Source of the DNA: CAKZNE01 sp002695025
GTDB lineage: Bacteria; Bacteroidota; Bacteroidia; Flavobacteriales; Schleiferiaceae
Direction: 5' to 3'
Assembly (NCBI GenBank): GCA_913043285.1
Contig: CAJWML010000008.1
Location: 62,001 to 126,000, forward strand
DNA: 64,000 bases
Part shown: piece by piece, positions 34,875 to 43,076 of the stretch
Layout of the letters: each line of letters starts with the position of its first letter
Position numbering within the stretch: the stretch's first letter is position 1
The notes under the pieces: model-generated
Seen by the model: only the letters and a program-made list of their open reading frames with translations
Databases searched by the model: none
Told to the model about the DNA's origin: nothing
Made by a program: the position numbers and the translations under genes

Positions 34875-35130
34875 TGACACGTTCTCCAAGAAAATGACTA
34901 TTGCCATGGGCTTTGAATCTCACTGCCGGCCTCGCCAACTTTTAGCGCCAATGGAATCAGAGCCAGCCTGTGGTGAAAGCGGTCATCAAAATCGGGTTTA
35001 GACGGCCCCAGGCTCCTTTCTGCAAAAGCTCTTTTCCTTTTACCCCTTCTTTTGCGCGGGTCTTCATAGCCGAAACCACTAAAATACCGTTGCGGGCAGC
35101 TATGCGAAACAGGCTAGTAAAGTCAATGGT
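34875..35130 (-). pseudogene. CusA/CzcA-type RND pump fragment with frameshifts
   Basis: Read on the minus strand, three frames in turn give FTSLFRIAARNGILVVS, then EGVKGKELLQKGAWGRLNPI LMTAFTTG, then LIPLALKVGEAGSEIQSP and MAIVIF. Together these match the transmembrane region near the C-terminus of HME-RND pumps (FISLFGIATRNGILLVS ... RLNPILMTALTAGLALIPLALKAGEAGSEIQSPMAVVI). Two single-base losses break the frame, and the pump's other parts are absent. It is a relic of a second copper or cobalt-zinc-cadmium efflux gene. The rest of 34542-35247 shows no intact gene. Confidence 0.75.
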
Positions 35131-35247
35131 GGCTGTATTGCAGATAACCTCAGTATATTTCCCTCAAGTAAAAGAAGGGTTCAACACCTGCCTGGCTAAA
35201 GTTGAGCGAGAATCACCGAGACCCTGTAACGTCCCGGTGGTATTTTT

Positions 35248-35568
35248 TTAGCCTAAGTAAGCTTCACATGCTTTCTCACATTCACGGCACGCTTCTCCAC
35301 AGCGTTTGCAGTGGTCCATTTCGTGCTTTTCACACTCATCAGCACACTTGCTGCAAATATCCTTACAAAGCTGCACCATTTCCCTGGCGTTGGTTGCATT
35401 AATGGCTAATAGATTAGCACCGGCCTGGCAGGTTTCAGCACAAGCACGGTCAAGCCTTACACAAGGCACCATCTTCTTAATATTGTCCTCATCCAGGCAG
35501 GAATCGGCACAGTTGAGACATTCGCGGATGCATTTCTGAAGTGATTCTATAAGTTGTACATTTTGCAT
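35248..35568 (-). CDS. Four-helix-bundle copper-binding protein (DUF326/Csp-like)
   Basis: The 106-residue cytosolic protein contains 16 Cys, mostly in CxxxC pairs along helices (CIRECLNC, CSKCADEC, CKRCGEACRECEKAC). That is the pattern of the copper storage proteins Csp3/YhjQ (DUF326), whose four-helix bundle is lined with Cys thiolates that hold many Cu(I) ions. No export signal is present, so it would store copper in the cytosol. It borders the RND-pump fragment, hinting that a larger copper locus existed here. Its own promoter should lie within the 137 bases to the divergent SDR gene. Confidence 0.85.
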   Translation of the reverse strand: MQNVQLIESLQKCIRECLNCADSCLDEDNIKKMVPCVRLDRACAETCQAGANLLAINATNAREMVQLCKDICSKCADECEKHEMDHCKRCGEACRECEKACEAYLG

Positions 35569-35705
35569 GACGGGTGTATTTAAATTGATTTGTTAGCACC
35601 AACATAGAGTAGGGGCAAAAGTTTGGAGAATGCCTTCTTGTTTGGAAACTTTTACAGTCCTGAAGTATTTAATACCTGGGGGTTACCTAAATTGAAAAAA
35701 GAGCT

Positions 35706-36659
35706 ATGGCATTAAACGTTGTTATCACAGGCGCATCTGCCGGAGTAGGCCGTGCAATAGCGAAGGAGTTTGCTAAAGATGGCGCAAACATACTTCTGAT
35801 AGCCCGGGGCAAGGAAGCTTTGCAGGGGGCTAAAAATGAAGTGGAGTCATTGGGTGGTAACGCCTGGATTTTTGAAGCAGATGTGGCTGATGCGGCAAAG
35901 TTAAATGAAGCGGCTGATTACGGGGAAAAGAACATCGGGCCCATTGATATTTGGGTCAATAATGCCATGACCAGTGTTTTTAGCCGTGTGGTAGATATGG
36001 AACCCGAAGAATTCAAGCGGGTTACCGAGGTGACATACCTCGGTCAGGTGTATGGTACCCTTGCAGCATTGCGTAAAATGAAAGAGCGTAACAGGGGTAA
36101 AATTATTTTGATAGGTTCCGCACTATCTTATCGGGGCATTCCTTTACAATCTGCATACTGCGCCTGTAAGCACGCCATTGTGGGCTTCTTTGAGTCTCTG
36201 CAAGCGGAACTTTTGCATGATAATTTAGATGTTGACTTATCCATTGTTCACCTTCCAGCTATGAATACCCCACAATTTGGGTGGGTAAAAACGCGCTTTG
36301 ATAAAAAGCCAAAACCTATGGGTAAGATATTTCAGCCCGAAGTGGCAGCACGTGCTGTGGTGGATGTAGCAAAAACAGGGCAACGAGAGCGAATGGTAGG
36401 ATTTTCCACATTCAAAACGGTATGGGGCAATAAACTCGCCCCCGCTTATCTGGATAAGTTCATGGCAAAGAAGGGCTTTAGTGGTCAACTTACAGATAAA
36501 ACCGAAAGCCCAAACAGGGAATATAACCTATGGAAACCTGTGCCGGGTGATCATGGCTCTCATGGTGACTTTGATGATGAGGCATCAGACTTCAGCCTAT
36601 TTGAAAAAATAAACGAAAAGTTCAATCGACTCTCGGCTTACCTAAAGCTACGTTCTTAG
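35706..36659 (+). CDS. SDR-family NAD(P)-dependent oxidoreductase
   Basis: The 317-residue protein has the classical SDR cofactor motif TGASAGVG (residues 8-15), NNA (86-88) and Ser138, and the catalytic Tyr151-x-x-x-Lys155 in SAYCACKHA. The N-terminal 250 residues form the Rossmann fold. The C-terminal 65 residues, ending in GDHGSHGDFDDEASDF, are an extension seen in SDRs of the SDR-7 group. Substrate is unknown. It has its own promoter, being divergent from the Cys-rich protein gene and convergent with the glycosidase gene. Confidence 0.9.
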   Translation: MALNVVITGASAGVGRAIAKEFAKDGANILLIARGKEALQGAKNEVESLGGNAWIFEADVADAAKLNEAADYGEKNIGPIDIWVNNAMTSVFSRVVDMEPEEFKRVTEVTYLGQVYGTLAALRKMKERNRGKIILIGSALSYRGIPLQSAYCACKHAIVGFFESLQAELLHDNLDVDLSIVHLPAMNTPQFGWVKTRFDKKPKPMGKIFQPEVAARAVVDVAKTGQRERMVGFSTFKTVWGNKLAPAYLDKFMAKKGFSGQLTDKTESPNREYNLWKPVPGDHGSHGDFDDEASDFSLFEKINEKFNRLSAYLKLRS

Positions 36660-36716
36660 TATGCCAGTCCAAAACGCTGGCAAGTTAGCCGTTTGAAGAA
36701 ATGCCACGGATGGACT

Positions 36717-38138
36717 TTAACCGGAAAACTCTGTTTCACCAGTGTTTTTTTTCCCTTCTTCCATTTGCATCATATCCACCACTAATCCGGCCCAGGTAAA
36801 GTCTGCGGCCCCGTAACCCTCGCCTGTGAAGGGATTGTAGTATTCGCAAAAGCCGCTTTTTTTAATCAATTCCTTTATGCTGCTTATCAGCTTTCCGGAT
36901 TCCTTGTAGTAGCCCTTTTCCATTAAAAACTGATGCATAAACCAGTTGTTTACGATCCAGGTGGGTCCACGCCAGATATACATAGACGGCCCCGGATCAA
37001 AGGACGGGCTGTTTTTAGCTACAGAGGGTATCGGAAAAGGCACACCAAATTCGTCCTCATTAAAAAAGTGCCTCTTCACCACTTTTTGGGTCACATCATC
37101 AGGCATGTCTTCAATGACTACAGGATAAAATATGGTAGGAGTCAGCACCTTTATCTTTGTATTGTCTTTGCCGTACAGGTCGTAAAAAGCCGCGTCCTCT
37201 TCGTCATACATTAGCCTGAGCATGCTCTTCCTTACTTCTTCGCTCAGATTTCTATACCTCTCCGCAGCAGAATCACCTGTTGCCTCGCAAAGCCTGCTCA
37301 GCGCCCGTAGGTTTTGGGCATACACGGTATTCAATCCGGCATCTTTCACCACAAAATAGTTTTTGCGATATATTTTCCTCAAGTTAAAATCGTGTAGAAA
37401 ATTTCTGATATCTACTCCTACCACGTTGAGGAACAACCTGCGGCTGGCCTTTTTCTCCTTCAACCCCAGGACAACATCATAGGTGGGCTTCCAGTCCATG
37501 CCCGATTCAAAAGGCGATATAATGCTCAACAAATGGTCTCCCTCAAAGTCGCGGTTATTGGCCAGCCAATCATAGTAGGCCTTGAGCTTTGGCATCATTT
37601 CGGTCAAAAAAACTTTATCCCCGGAGGCTTTGTAAAGGCGCTCTGTGGCTTGTGCTACAAGTGGTGGCTGTATCAGGGCACTCATGTGGCTGCGGAATAA
37701 ATTTTGAAAGCGTGGCTCTGACTGGAAAAAGTCGGTAAGCCTGCCCGGCCTGAGCCGGTTCCAGTAGATCATATGCCCCACAAACCCATTGGGGCGTTGT
37801 AAAGCAAAAAGGCTTCGCAAATGCTCCTTTGCCATATCCTGTTCGCCCAGTGCCGAGAAAATGTAAATATGAAAACACGTATCCCAGAAAAACTGGAAAG
37901 GGTAACGTGTGGGGGATGGTTTGGTGTAATGGAATTTCCGTCCATCTTTCAGACGGCCCTTCACCATGTTTTCGTGCATTACCTTCTTTACCTTTTCGTA
38001 AAGTTCCTGAGCGGTCATAGTGTGGAGTGTTACTTTCTTTCGCAAGGGAGTTTGCAAAGCTTCTTCCAACGGCTTTGTGATATCGGCTCCTATGCAATTA
38101 ACCTGATATTTTCCCGGATGGTTTAATTCCTGAACCAT
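36717..38138 (-). CDS. MGH1-like (GH63/trehalase-type) glycoside hydrolase
   Basis: The 473-residue protein is an (alpha/alpha)6-barrel type enzyme. It carries YPFQFFWDTCFHIYIFSAL (about 75-93), NGFVGHMIYWNRL and, near the end, SMYIWRGPTWIVNNWFMHQFL and FCEYYNPFTGEGYGAADFTWAGLVV. These resemble the MGH1/GH63 domain; catalytic acids are probably the Asp in WDTCFH and a Glu in the last third. There is no signal peptide, so it acts in the cytosol, perhaps on glucosylglycerate or a related sugar. The start may be the Met at codon 41 (MTAQELYEK), since the first 40 residues are not conserved in type. Confidence 0.75.
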   Translation of the reverse strand: MVQELNHPGKYQVNCIGADITKPLEEALQTPLRKKVTLHTMTAQELYEKVKKVMHENMVKGRLKDGRKFHYTKPSPTRYPFQFFWDTCFHIYIFSALGEQDMAKEHLRSLFALQRPNGFVGHMIYWNRLRPGRLTDFFQSEPRFQNLFRSHMSALIQPPLVAQATERLYKASGDKVFLTEMMPKLKAYYDWLANNRDFEGDHLLSIISPFESGMDWKPTYDVVLGLKEKKASRRLFLNVVGVDIRNFLHDFNLRKIYRKNYFVVKDAGLNTVYAQNLRALSRLCEATGDSAAERYRNLSEEVRKSMLRLMYDEEDAAFYDLYGKDNTKIKVLTPTIFYPVVIEDMPDDVTQKVVKRHFFNEDEFGVPFPIPSVAKNSPSFDPGPSMYIWRGPTWIVNNWFMHQFLMEKGYYKESGKLISSIKELIKKSGFCEYYNPFTGEGYGAADFTWAGLVVDMMQMEEGKKNTGETEFSG

Positions 38139-38174
38139 TATAGAAGTCCAGGGTTTAGGCTAAAAAATAATCCC

Positions 38175-39647
38175 ATGAGCGACCAACCAATGGCTTCAAG
38201 AGGAGTATCCCGCCCCATGGCCGAAAAACAGATGAAAAAGAAATCTGAGCAGGATTCTGATTCAATGGAAATGCTCAGGTCCCACCATAAGCAAACACTT
38301 TGGGTTTATTGGACTCTGATTATTCTGGGCGTCTGGCTCATCCTGGCCCCGTTTACCTTTGGCTATGGAAAAGACACCGTAATGCCTTCAGGTGGTCGCG
38401 ACCTTTGGCTTACGCTGGATCAACGGATTTCCCTTTCCATCTGGAATGATGTTGTTTGCGGTATTCTCCTGATCATATTTGGGTGGCGTTCGCTGCAACC
38501 TAACCGGCCAATAAGTCTTTGGGCCGCCTGTTTTGTTGGTATATATATCAGCATGGCGCCTCTCGTTTTTTGGGCTCCCACAGCAGTGGCCTATTATAAC
38601 GATACCATTGTAGGGGCTATGGTCATTGCCCTTACCATACTGATTCCGGGAATGCCCAATATGATTGCCTATATGAAAAAAGGGCCGCAGGTACCCCCGG
38701 GCTGGAGTTACAATCCTTCCAGTTGGCCCCAACGGTGGATCATGATAGTTACAGGGTTCCTCGGATGGATTGTTAGCCGCTATCTCGCTACTTTTCAGCT
38801 GGGATATATCAACAGCGTCTGGGATCCCTTTTTTGGTCGCAGTTCTGAATTGGTACTCAATTCCAGCATGTCGCACAGCCTGCCGATTTCTGATGCCGGA
38901 TTAGGTGCCCTGGCCTATACTTTTGAGTTTTTAATGGGCTGGATGGGCAGTCCGGCCCGCTGGCGTACTATGCCCTGGATGGTCACCTTTTTCGGTATAC
39001 TGGTAATTCCGTTAGGTTTGGTTCACATTGCCCTGGTCATTTCCCAACCCATTGTAGTAGGACATTGGTGTACTTTCTGCCTTATGGCTGCAGCTATCAT
39101 GCTTCCGATGATTCCATTGGAAATTGATGAAGTCTTTGCCATGTTCGATTTTCTTCGCGATGCCAAAAAACGTAAGCTCAACATGTGGCGGGCGTTCTGG
39201 AAAGGAGGCACAATGGAGGCTGAGGGCATGGATGAACGGTCGCCAGAGCTTATGGAGCTCTCTAAAAAACCCGGTCCCGTATTGCGTGCAGCCTTTTGGG
39301 GCATGAATCTTCCATGGACGCTTGGCCTCTCCACGTGCATAGGGATATATCTGATGTTTTCCCCTGCCATCTTCAATCTCAGCCAATGGGGAGCCCACAT
39401 CTTCCACCTTGGAGGTGCCTTGGTAGTAGTGGCTTCGGTTATTGCCATGGGTGAAATTGTCCGTATCGGAAGGTACTTGAACCTACTTATCGGCCTGGCA
39501 TTAGCCGCCTTGCCGTGGTTCCTGGCAGGTTCATCCACAGCCGGCAACATCAATGGACTCATTGCTGCCATCTGCGTTATGGCTTTATCCATTCCTGTAG
39601 GTAAAAGGCAAGAAAAGTTTGGGTATTGGGAGCGATGGATCAAGTAG
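38175..39647 (+). CDS. SPW-repeat and VKOR fusion membrane protein
   Basis: The 490-residue protein has about ten membrane helices. The N-terminal part has SPW-like repeats (LIILGVWLILAPFTFGY; FVGIYISMAPLVFWAP) and the middle a vitamin-K-epoxide-reductase region (about 215-320) with LVHIALVISQ and the CxxC motif Cys299-Thr-Phe-Cys302. A second SPW-like pair follows at about 390-485 (IGIYLMFSPAIFNLS). VKOR partners make disulphides by passing electrons to quinone. Only one CxxC is visible, and the second loop cysteines are not obvious. It faces the glycosidase gene with 36 bases between starts. Confidence 0.72.
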   Translation: MSDQPMASRGVSRPMAEKQMKKKSEQDSDSMEMLRSHHKQTLWVYWTLIILGVWLILAPFTFGYGKDTVMPSGGRDLWLTLDQRISLSIWNDVVCGILLIIFGWRSLQPNRPISLWAACFVGIYISMAPLVFWAPTAVAYYNDTIVGAMVIALTILIPGMPNMIAYMKKGPQVPPGWSYNPSSWPQRWIMIVTGFLGWIVSRYLATFQLGYINSVWDPFFGRSSELVLNSSMSHSLPISDAGLGALAYTFEFLMGWMGSPARWRTMPWMVTFFGILVIPLGLVHIALVISQPIVVGHWCTFCLMAAAIMLPMIPLEIDEVFAMFDFLRDAKKRKLNMWRAFWKGGTMEAEGMDERSPELMELSKKPGPVLRAAFWGMNLPWTLGLSTCIGIYLMFSPAIFNLSQWGAHIFHLGGALVVVASVIAMGEIVRIGRYLNLLIGLALAALPWFLAGSSTAGNINGLIAAICVMALSIPVGKRQEKFGYWERWIK

Positions 39648-39675
39648 AAATTTCTTACAAATTATCGGAGTAGCG

Positions 39676-40127
39676 ATGAATACATTTGGTAAAATTCTGA
39701 TCTCGGCCTTTACCGGCACCGCCTTTATGACCCTTTACAGCTATAGCATTTCCCGTAAGGAAAAGCAGCAGTTTCGCGAGCCGGAGTTGTAGAATGAACT
39801 TACTCCTGGTATTCACGAAAAATTTCCATCTTCCTGAGCGCAAGCCGGCCGTGGGTTTTGTACTTCACTATCTTACAGGCGTTGGTTTTGCTTTATCCTA
39901 CATGCCTGTTTGGAAAAAACCAAGCTCAAACCTTCATTTAAAAGTGGAGCGGCATTGGGTTTCTTAGTGGTCTGGTGGGGATTGGTATATGGGAAACAGC
40001 CTTTAGGCTGCATCCCAACCCTCCAAAAGTGGATAAGAAAGACTATTACTCTCAGCTCCTGGTGGCACATAGCATTTTTGGCGCGGGTGCAAGTGAGCAG
40101 TGGCAACTGATGGAGGAACAGCATTAA
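39676..40127 (+). pseudogene. Small membrane protein, frameshifted
   Basis: The first frame reads MNTFGKILISAFTGTAFMTL and stops at 39790 after 38 codons. The next frame continues ...LVFTKNFHLPERKPAVGFVLHYLTGVGFALSYMPVW. A further shift gives KPSFKSGAALGFLVVWWGLVYG, and a last one HPNPPKVDKKDYYSQLLVAH SIFG. This is one four-helix protein broken by about three indels, with the HPxPP...YYSQLLVAHxxFG ending of a Bacteroidota inner-membrane family whose name I do not know. The start lies 28 bases after the SPW-VKOR gene. Confidence 0.65.
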
Positions 40128-40200
40128 TTCCCCGGATGCATGGTCCTGAATGGATCAGATACTTTACGCGGATTCCGAAGCTAATTTGCCAACTGCTTGA

Positions 40201-40953
40201 TCACGGAATTTGAGTCACCACCACAAAACTCCCGGAAGTATTCTCCCATGGTAGCAATCTTTTAACCGGCCCGTCCTTGAAAACGTCATCTCCTTTCCGC
40301 CACCGCGCTCGCCATTCAGGGGCAGCCGGGTGAACGATGGGCTTCACCAGCTCTCTGGTACCTTTATTAAACTGCAGTTTCCAAACCCAGCTTGGTTCTG
40401 TATCTCTCATCAAATGCGCCTCGTCATTCCACAGCTCAAAAACCTCATCATCAGGACTTATGACAGTTGTTGGCTCCGAAGTGGCAATCACGGTTTTATA
40501 GAGCCTTTTATGCCCGCTTATTTGAAACCCCCATCCGCGGGAACTTTCCGGAAACTCCTGAAAACCCATCTTTTTCCAGAAGCCTTCAGAACTGGCAGGG
40601 GCGCATTCCAGGTCAACAATAAAAAAGCCCTTCTCTCTGAGAAACTGAAACACATCTTTTACCAGGCTCTTGCCCAGGCCACAACCCTGCAAGTCCGGGC
40701 GGATTTCAGAAATGTTGATGTAAACCCCAAAATCACTGTTCTGATGCTAGGTCAGAAATCCAATTGTTTCTCCATTCAGAATGCCCACCGCCATTTCTCC
40801 TTTGGCAAAAGACGCCTTCAAAAGATGCAGGTTACAATAAAACCCGTCACCTGTTTTCTGCTCCTCCTGCAAAAGCCAGTTCTCCAGTTCCTCAAGCTGG
40901 CGATGGCCTGGCCGAAAAGACACCTGAAAACCGGATGTATCATAGGTTCTCAT
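40201..40953 (-). pseudogene. GNAT acetyltransferase interrupted by one amber codon
   Basis: The frame starting at 40953 (or at the GTG 40974, where an AAAGGAG lies just upstream) runs to an in-frame TAG at 40747-40749. It continues in the same frame as NSDFGVYINISEIRPDLQGCGLGKSLVKDVF to a stop at 40201. The motif RPDLQGCGLGKSLV is the acetyl-CoA-binding V/RxxGxG/A signature, so the two halves are one GNAT N-acetyltransferase. A C-terminal 90-residue extension (PWENTSGSFVVVTQIP) follows it. The single TAG may be a real mutation, a sequencing error, or a read-through codon. Confidence 0.7.
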
Positions 40954-41074
40954 ATCTGTAGAACTTCCTTTCACCTCCTTTATAGCCCTATTTGATTATT
41001 TACTCCTAATTCTTTAGAACCCCATTGCGAACACATCCAAAATTTGATATATTTCGCAAACAAAAACTAAAGCC

Positions 41075-41869
41075 ATGGGAGCGGTTTCAGAGTTTATCCG
41101 TGAACTGCAATCTTACGAAGAGTATGCCTTTTCCCTCCAGGAGTTGAAGCGCACCACCAAAGCTCCGGAATCTTCCTTGCGCAAAGAACTCTCGCGCCTG
41201 GCAAATGATCAGCAAATACTCAATCTAAGAAAGGGCTTTTACCTCATTTTGCCACCACGGTACCAGTCCTATGCCAAATTACCGGTAGGCCTGTATGTGG
41301 ATAAACTGTTCAACTTCCTCAACAAACCTTATTATGTTGGCTTTTATTCGGCAGCGGCTCAGCATGGGGCATCCCATCAGCAAATTCAACAGGATTATAT
41401 CATTACCACACCTCCGGCTTTACGAGATATTTCCAAAGGAAATATGCAGTTGCGTTTCTTCAATAGCAGCAGGTGGCCATCAAAGAATATCCTAAAAAGA
41501 AAATCGGATGCCGGTTATTTCAATATCTCATCTCCGGCCCTGACTTTTGCAGACCTCCTGGAAAATCAGCAACAACTCGGAGGCCTGAACCGCATGATGG
41601 CCATACTGGAAGAATTGGCCGAAAATCTGGATGAGAAAGATGTGGAAGACCTGCTAAGTTGGTACCGAAATAAAAGTGTTCTGCAACGCATGGGTTTCCT
41701 GCTGGAAGTAATATCAGGAAATGAAAACATTCAGGGCCTCCTTATTAAATTCCTTCAGGAAGCCTCATTTTATCCCACATTATTGAACCCGACTAAAGGG
41801 CAAAAGCCTGGGAGCACGGGCAACCGCTGGAAAGTAGATGTAAACCTCCAAATAGAAAGTGATCTGTGA
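41075..41869 (+). CDS. abiEi: Type IV toxin-antitoxin system antitoxin AbiEi
   Basis: The 264-residue protein has an N-terminal winged helix (about 15-60, FSLQELKRTTKAPESSLRKELSRLANDQQI and GFYLILPP) and a C-terminal domain (about 80-200) with YVGFYSAAAQHGASHQQIQ. This is the AbiEi_4/AbiEi antitoxin pattern. In the type IV system AbiEi represses its own operon and counteracts the AbiEii toxin without direct contact. It overlaps the toxin gene by 4 bases. It opens a 13-kb region of defence-type genes and has its own upstream region of about 90 bases. Confidence 0.85.
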   Translation: MGAVSEFIRELQSYEEYAFSLQELKRTTKAPESSLRKELSRLANDQQILNLRKGFYLILPPRYQSYAKLPVGLYVDKLFNFLNKPYYVGFYSAAAQHGASHQQIQQDYIITTPPALRDISKGNMQLRFFNSSRWPSKNILKRKSDAGYFNISSPALTFADLLENQQQLGGLNRMMAILEELAENLDEKDVEDLLSWYRNKSVLQRMGFLLEVISGNENIQGLLIKFLQEASFYPTLLNPTKGQKPGSTGNRWKVDVNLQIESDL

Positions 41870-42657
41870 TACCGAAACCCTACATCGCCCGCTGGAAAGA
41901 ACATGTTTCCTGGACCACAAATGAGCAGGTGGAACAAGACCTGATCATTTCAAGAGCTTTGGTGGAACTCTTCTCTGATGACTTCCTCAGGGAAAACCTG
42001 GCCTTCAGAGGCGGTACCGCCTTACATAAACTTTACCTGCATCCCGCACCCCGTTATTCGGAAGACATTGATCTGGTGCAGATCAAAGAAGATCCCATCA
42101 AGCCAATCCTGCAAAGAATTGGAGAAGTAATCACCTTCTTTGAAGAAGAGCGGGTGGTAAAGCAAAAGGCCAGTAATAACAGCATTCTCTACCGCTTCAC
42201 TTCTGAATATAATCCTGATATCCGGCTCCGCCTGAAAATTGAGATCAACTGCCGCGAGCATTTTAACCTGCTGGGCTGGAAAGCTTTCCCGTTTGAGGTA
42301 AAAAGTGATTGGTTTTCGGGAAGCTGTGAAATCACCACCTATCACCTCAACGAACTTTTAGGTACCAAACTCCGCGCTTTGTATCAGCGCAAAAAAGGAC
42401 GCGACCTCTTTGATATGTATTATGCTGGCCAAAATGCAACTTTGGATTATGACCTGATTTTGAAGTGCTATCATCAATACATGAATTTTGCCGTAGGCAA
42501 ACCACCAAGCCAGAAAGAATTCCTGCGGAACATGGAAGAGAAAAAGACTTCAGCACCTTTCCTTGGGGATATGGAAGCGCTTCTGAAACCGGGAGTAATT
42601 TACGATCAGGATGAGGCTTTTACCTGGCTTGAAGAAAAACTTACAAGCAAGATGTAG
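41866..42657 (+). CDS. abiEii: Type IV toxin AbiEii nucleotidyltransferase
   Basis: The 263-residue protein begins with GTG at 41866, overlapping the antitoxin stop. It has the DNA polymerase beta-like nucleotidyltransferase motif FRGGTALHKLYLHPAPRYSEDIDLVQI (about 46-72; GG and the DxD pair in SEDIDL) and a later KIEINCRE that supplies the third carboxylate. AbiEii uses GTP or CTP to modify tRNA or another target and stops growth, so it is an abortive-infection toxin. The catalytic residues appear intact. Confidence 0.88.
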   Translation: MIPKPYIARWKEHVSWTTNEQVEQDLIISRALVELFSDDFLRENLAFRGGTALHKLYLHPAPRYSEDIDLVQIKEDPIKPILQRIGEVITFFEEERVVKQKASNNSILYRFTSEYNPDIRLRLKIEINCREHFNLLGWKAFPFEVKSDWFSGSCEITTYHLNELLGTKLRALYQRKKGRDLFDMYYAGQNATLDYDLILKCYHQYMNFAVGKPPSQKEFLRNMEEKKTSAPFLGDMEALLKPGVIYDQDEAFTWLEEKLTSKM

Positions 42658-42724
42658 CCTTCCATTTCCCGATCACCGTCAATCCTGTTCAAAACTTGTG
42701 AACATCTTCATTCGCAAATTCCCG

Positions 42725-42766
42725 ATGTGTTGACTAAATTTGTCCTGACTAATACTTTCAACACAT
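42725..42766. promoter_or_regulatory. Inverted-repeat operator and promoter of the OLD/type III RM/SIR2 operon
   Basis: Arms ATGTGTTGA (42725-42733) and TCAACACAT (42758-42766) are perfect 9-bp inverted repeats 24 bases apart. Between them lies a consensus TAnnTTTG -7 element (TAAATTTG, 42735-42742). The right arm touches the start codon of the XRE gene (42765). This is the expected layout of an autoregulated XRE/controller operator. Which protein binds is inference. Confidence 0.6.
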
Positions 42767-43076
42767 GCATAGCCTTGGAAGCCTCATCCGTAAACTGCGG
42801 GAAGAAAAGGAGGAGCCGCTACGTAAAACGGCCGCCTTTCTTGAAATGGACCCCGCCTTGCTCAGCAAGATTGAGCGTGGGCAGCGCAAGCCCAGTAGGG
42901 AGCAGGTAGAAAAGCTTGCAGATTACCTTGGTGGGGACAAAAAAGAATTTCTCGTGGCCTGGCTTAGTGACCGTATTTACTACGAAGTACAAGGCGAAAG
43001 CTTTGCCGAAGAAGCATTGCGTGTGGCGGAGGACCGAATTAAGTATGAAACCAAAAAACCAAACAAAGACAAATGA
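42765..43076 (+). CDS. XRE-family helix-turn-helix regulator
   Basis: The 103-residue protein is a Cro/CI-like HTH (about 5-62: LIRKLREEKEEPLRKTAAFLEMDPALLSKIERGQRKPSREQVEKLADYLG) with a C-terminal helix. The recognition helix includes PALLSKIERGQR. Controller proteins of this size sit at the head of restriction-modification operons and set the timing of restriction. It overlaps the OLD gene by 4 bases (ATGA) and is first in a five-gene operon. The operator at 42725-42766 supports autoregulation. Confidence 0.85.
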   Translation: MHSLGSLIRKLREEKEEPLRKTAAFLEMDPALLSKIERGQRKPSREQVEKLADYLGGDKKEFLVAWLSDRIYYEVQGESFAEEALRVAEDRIKYETKKPNKDK

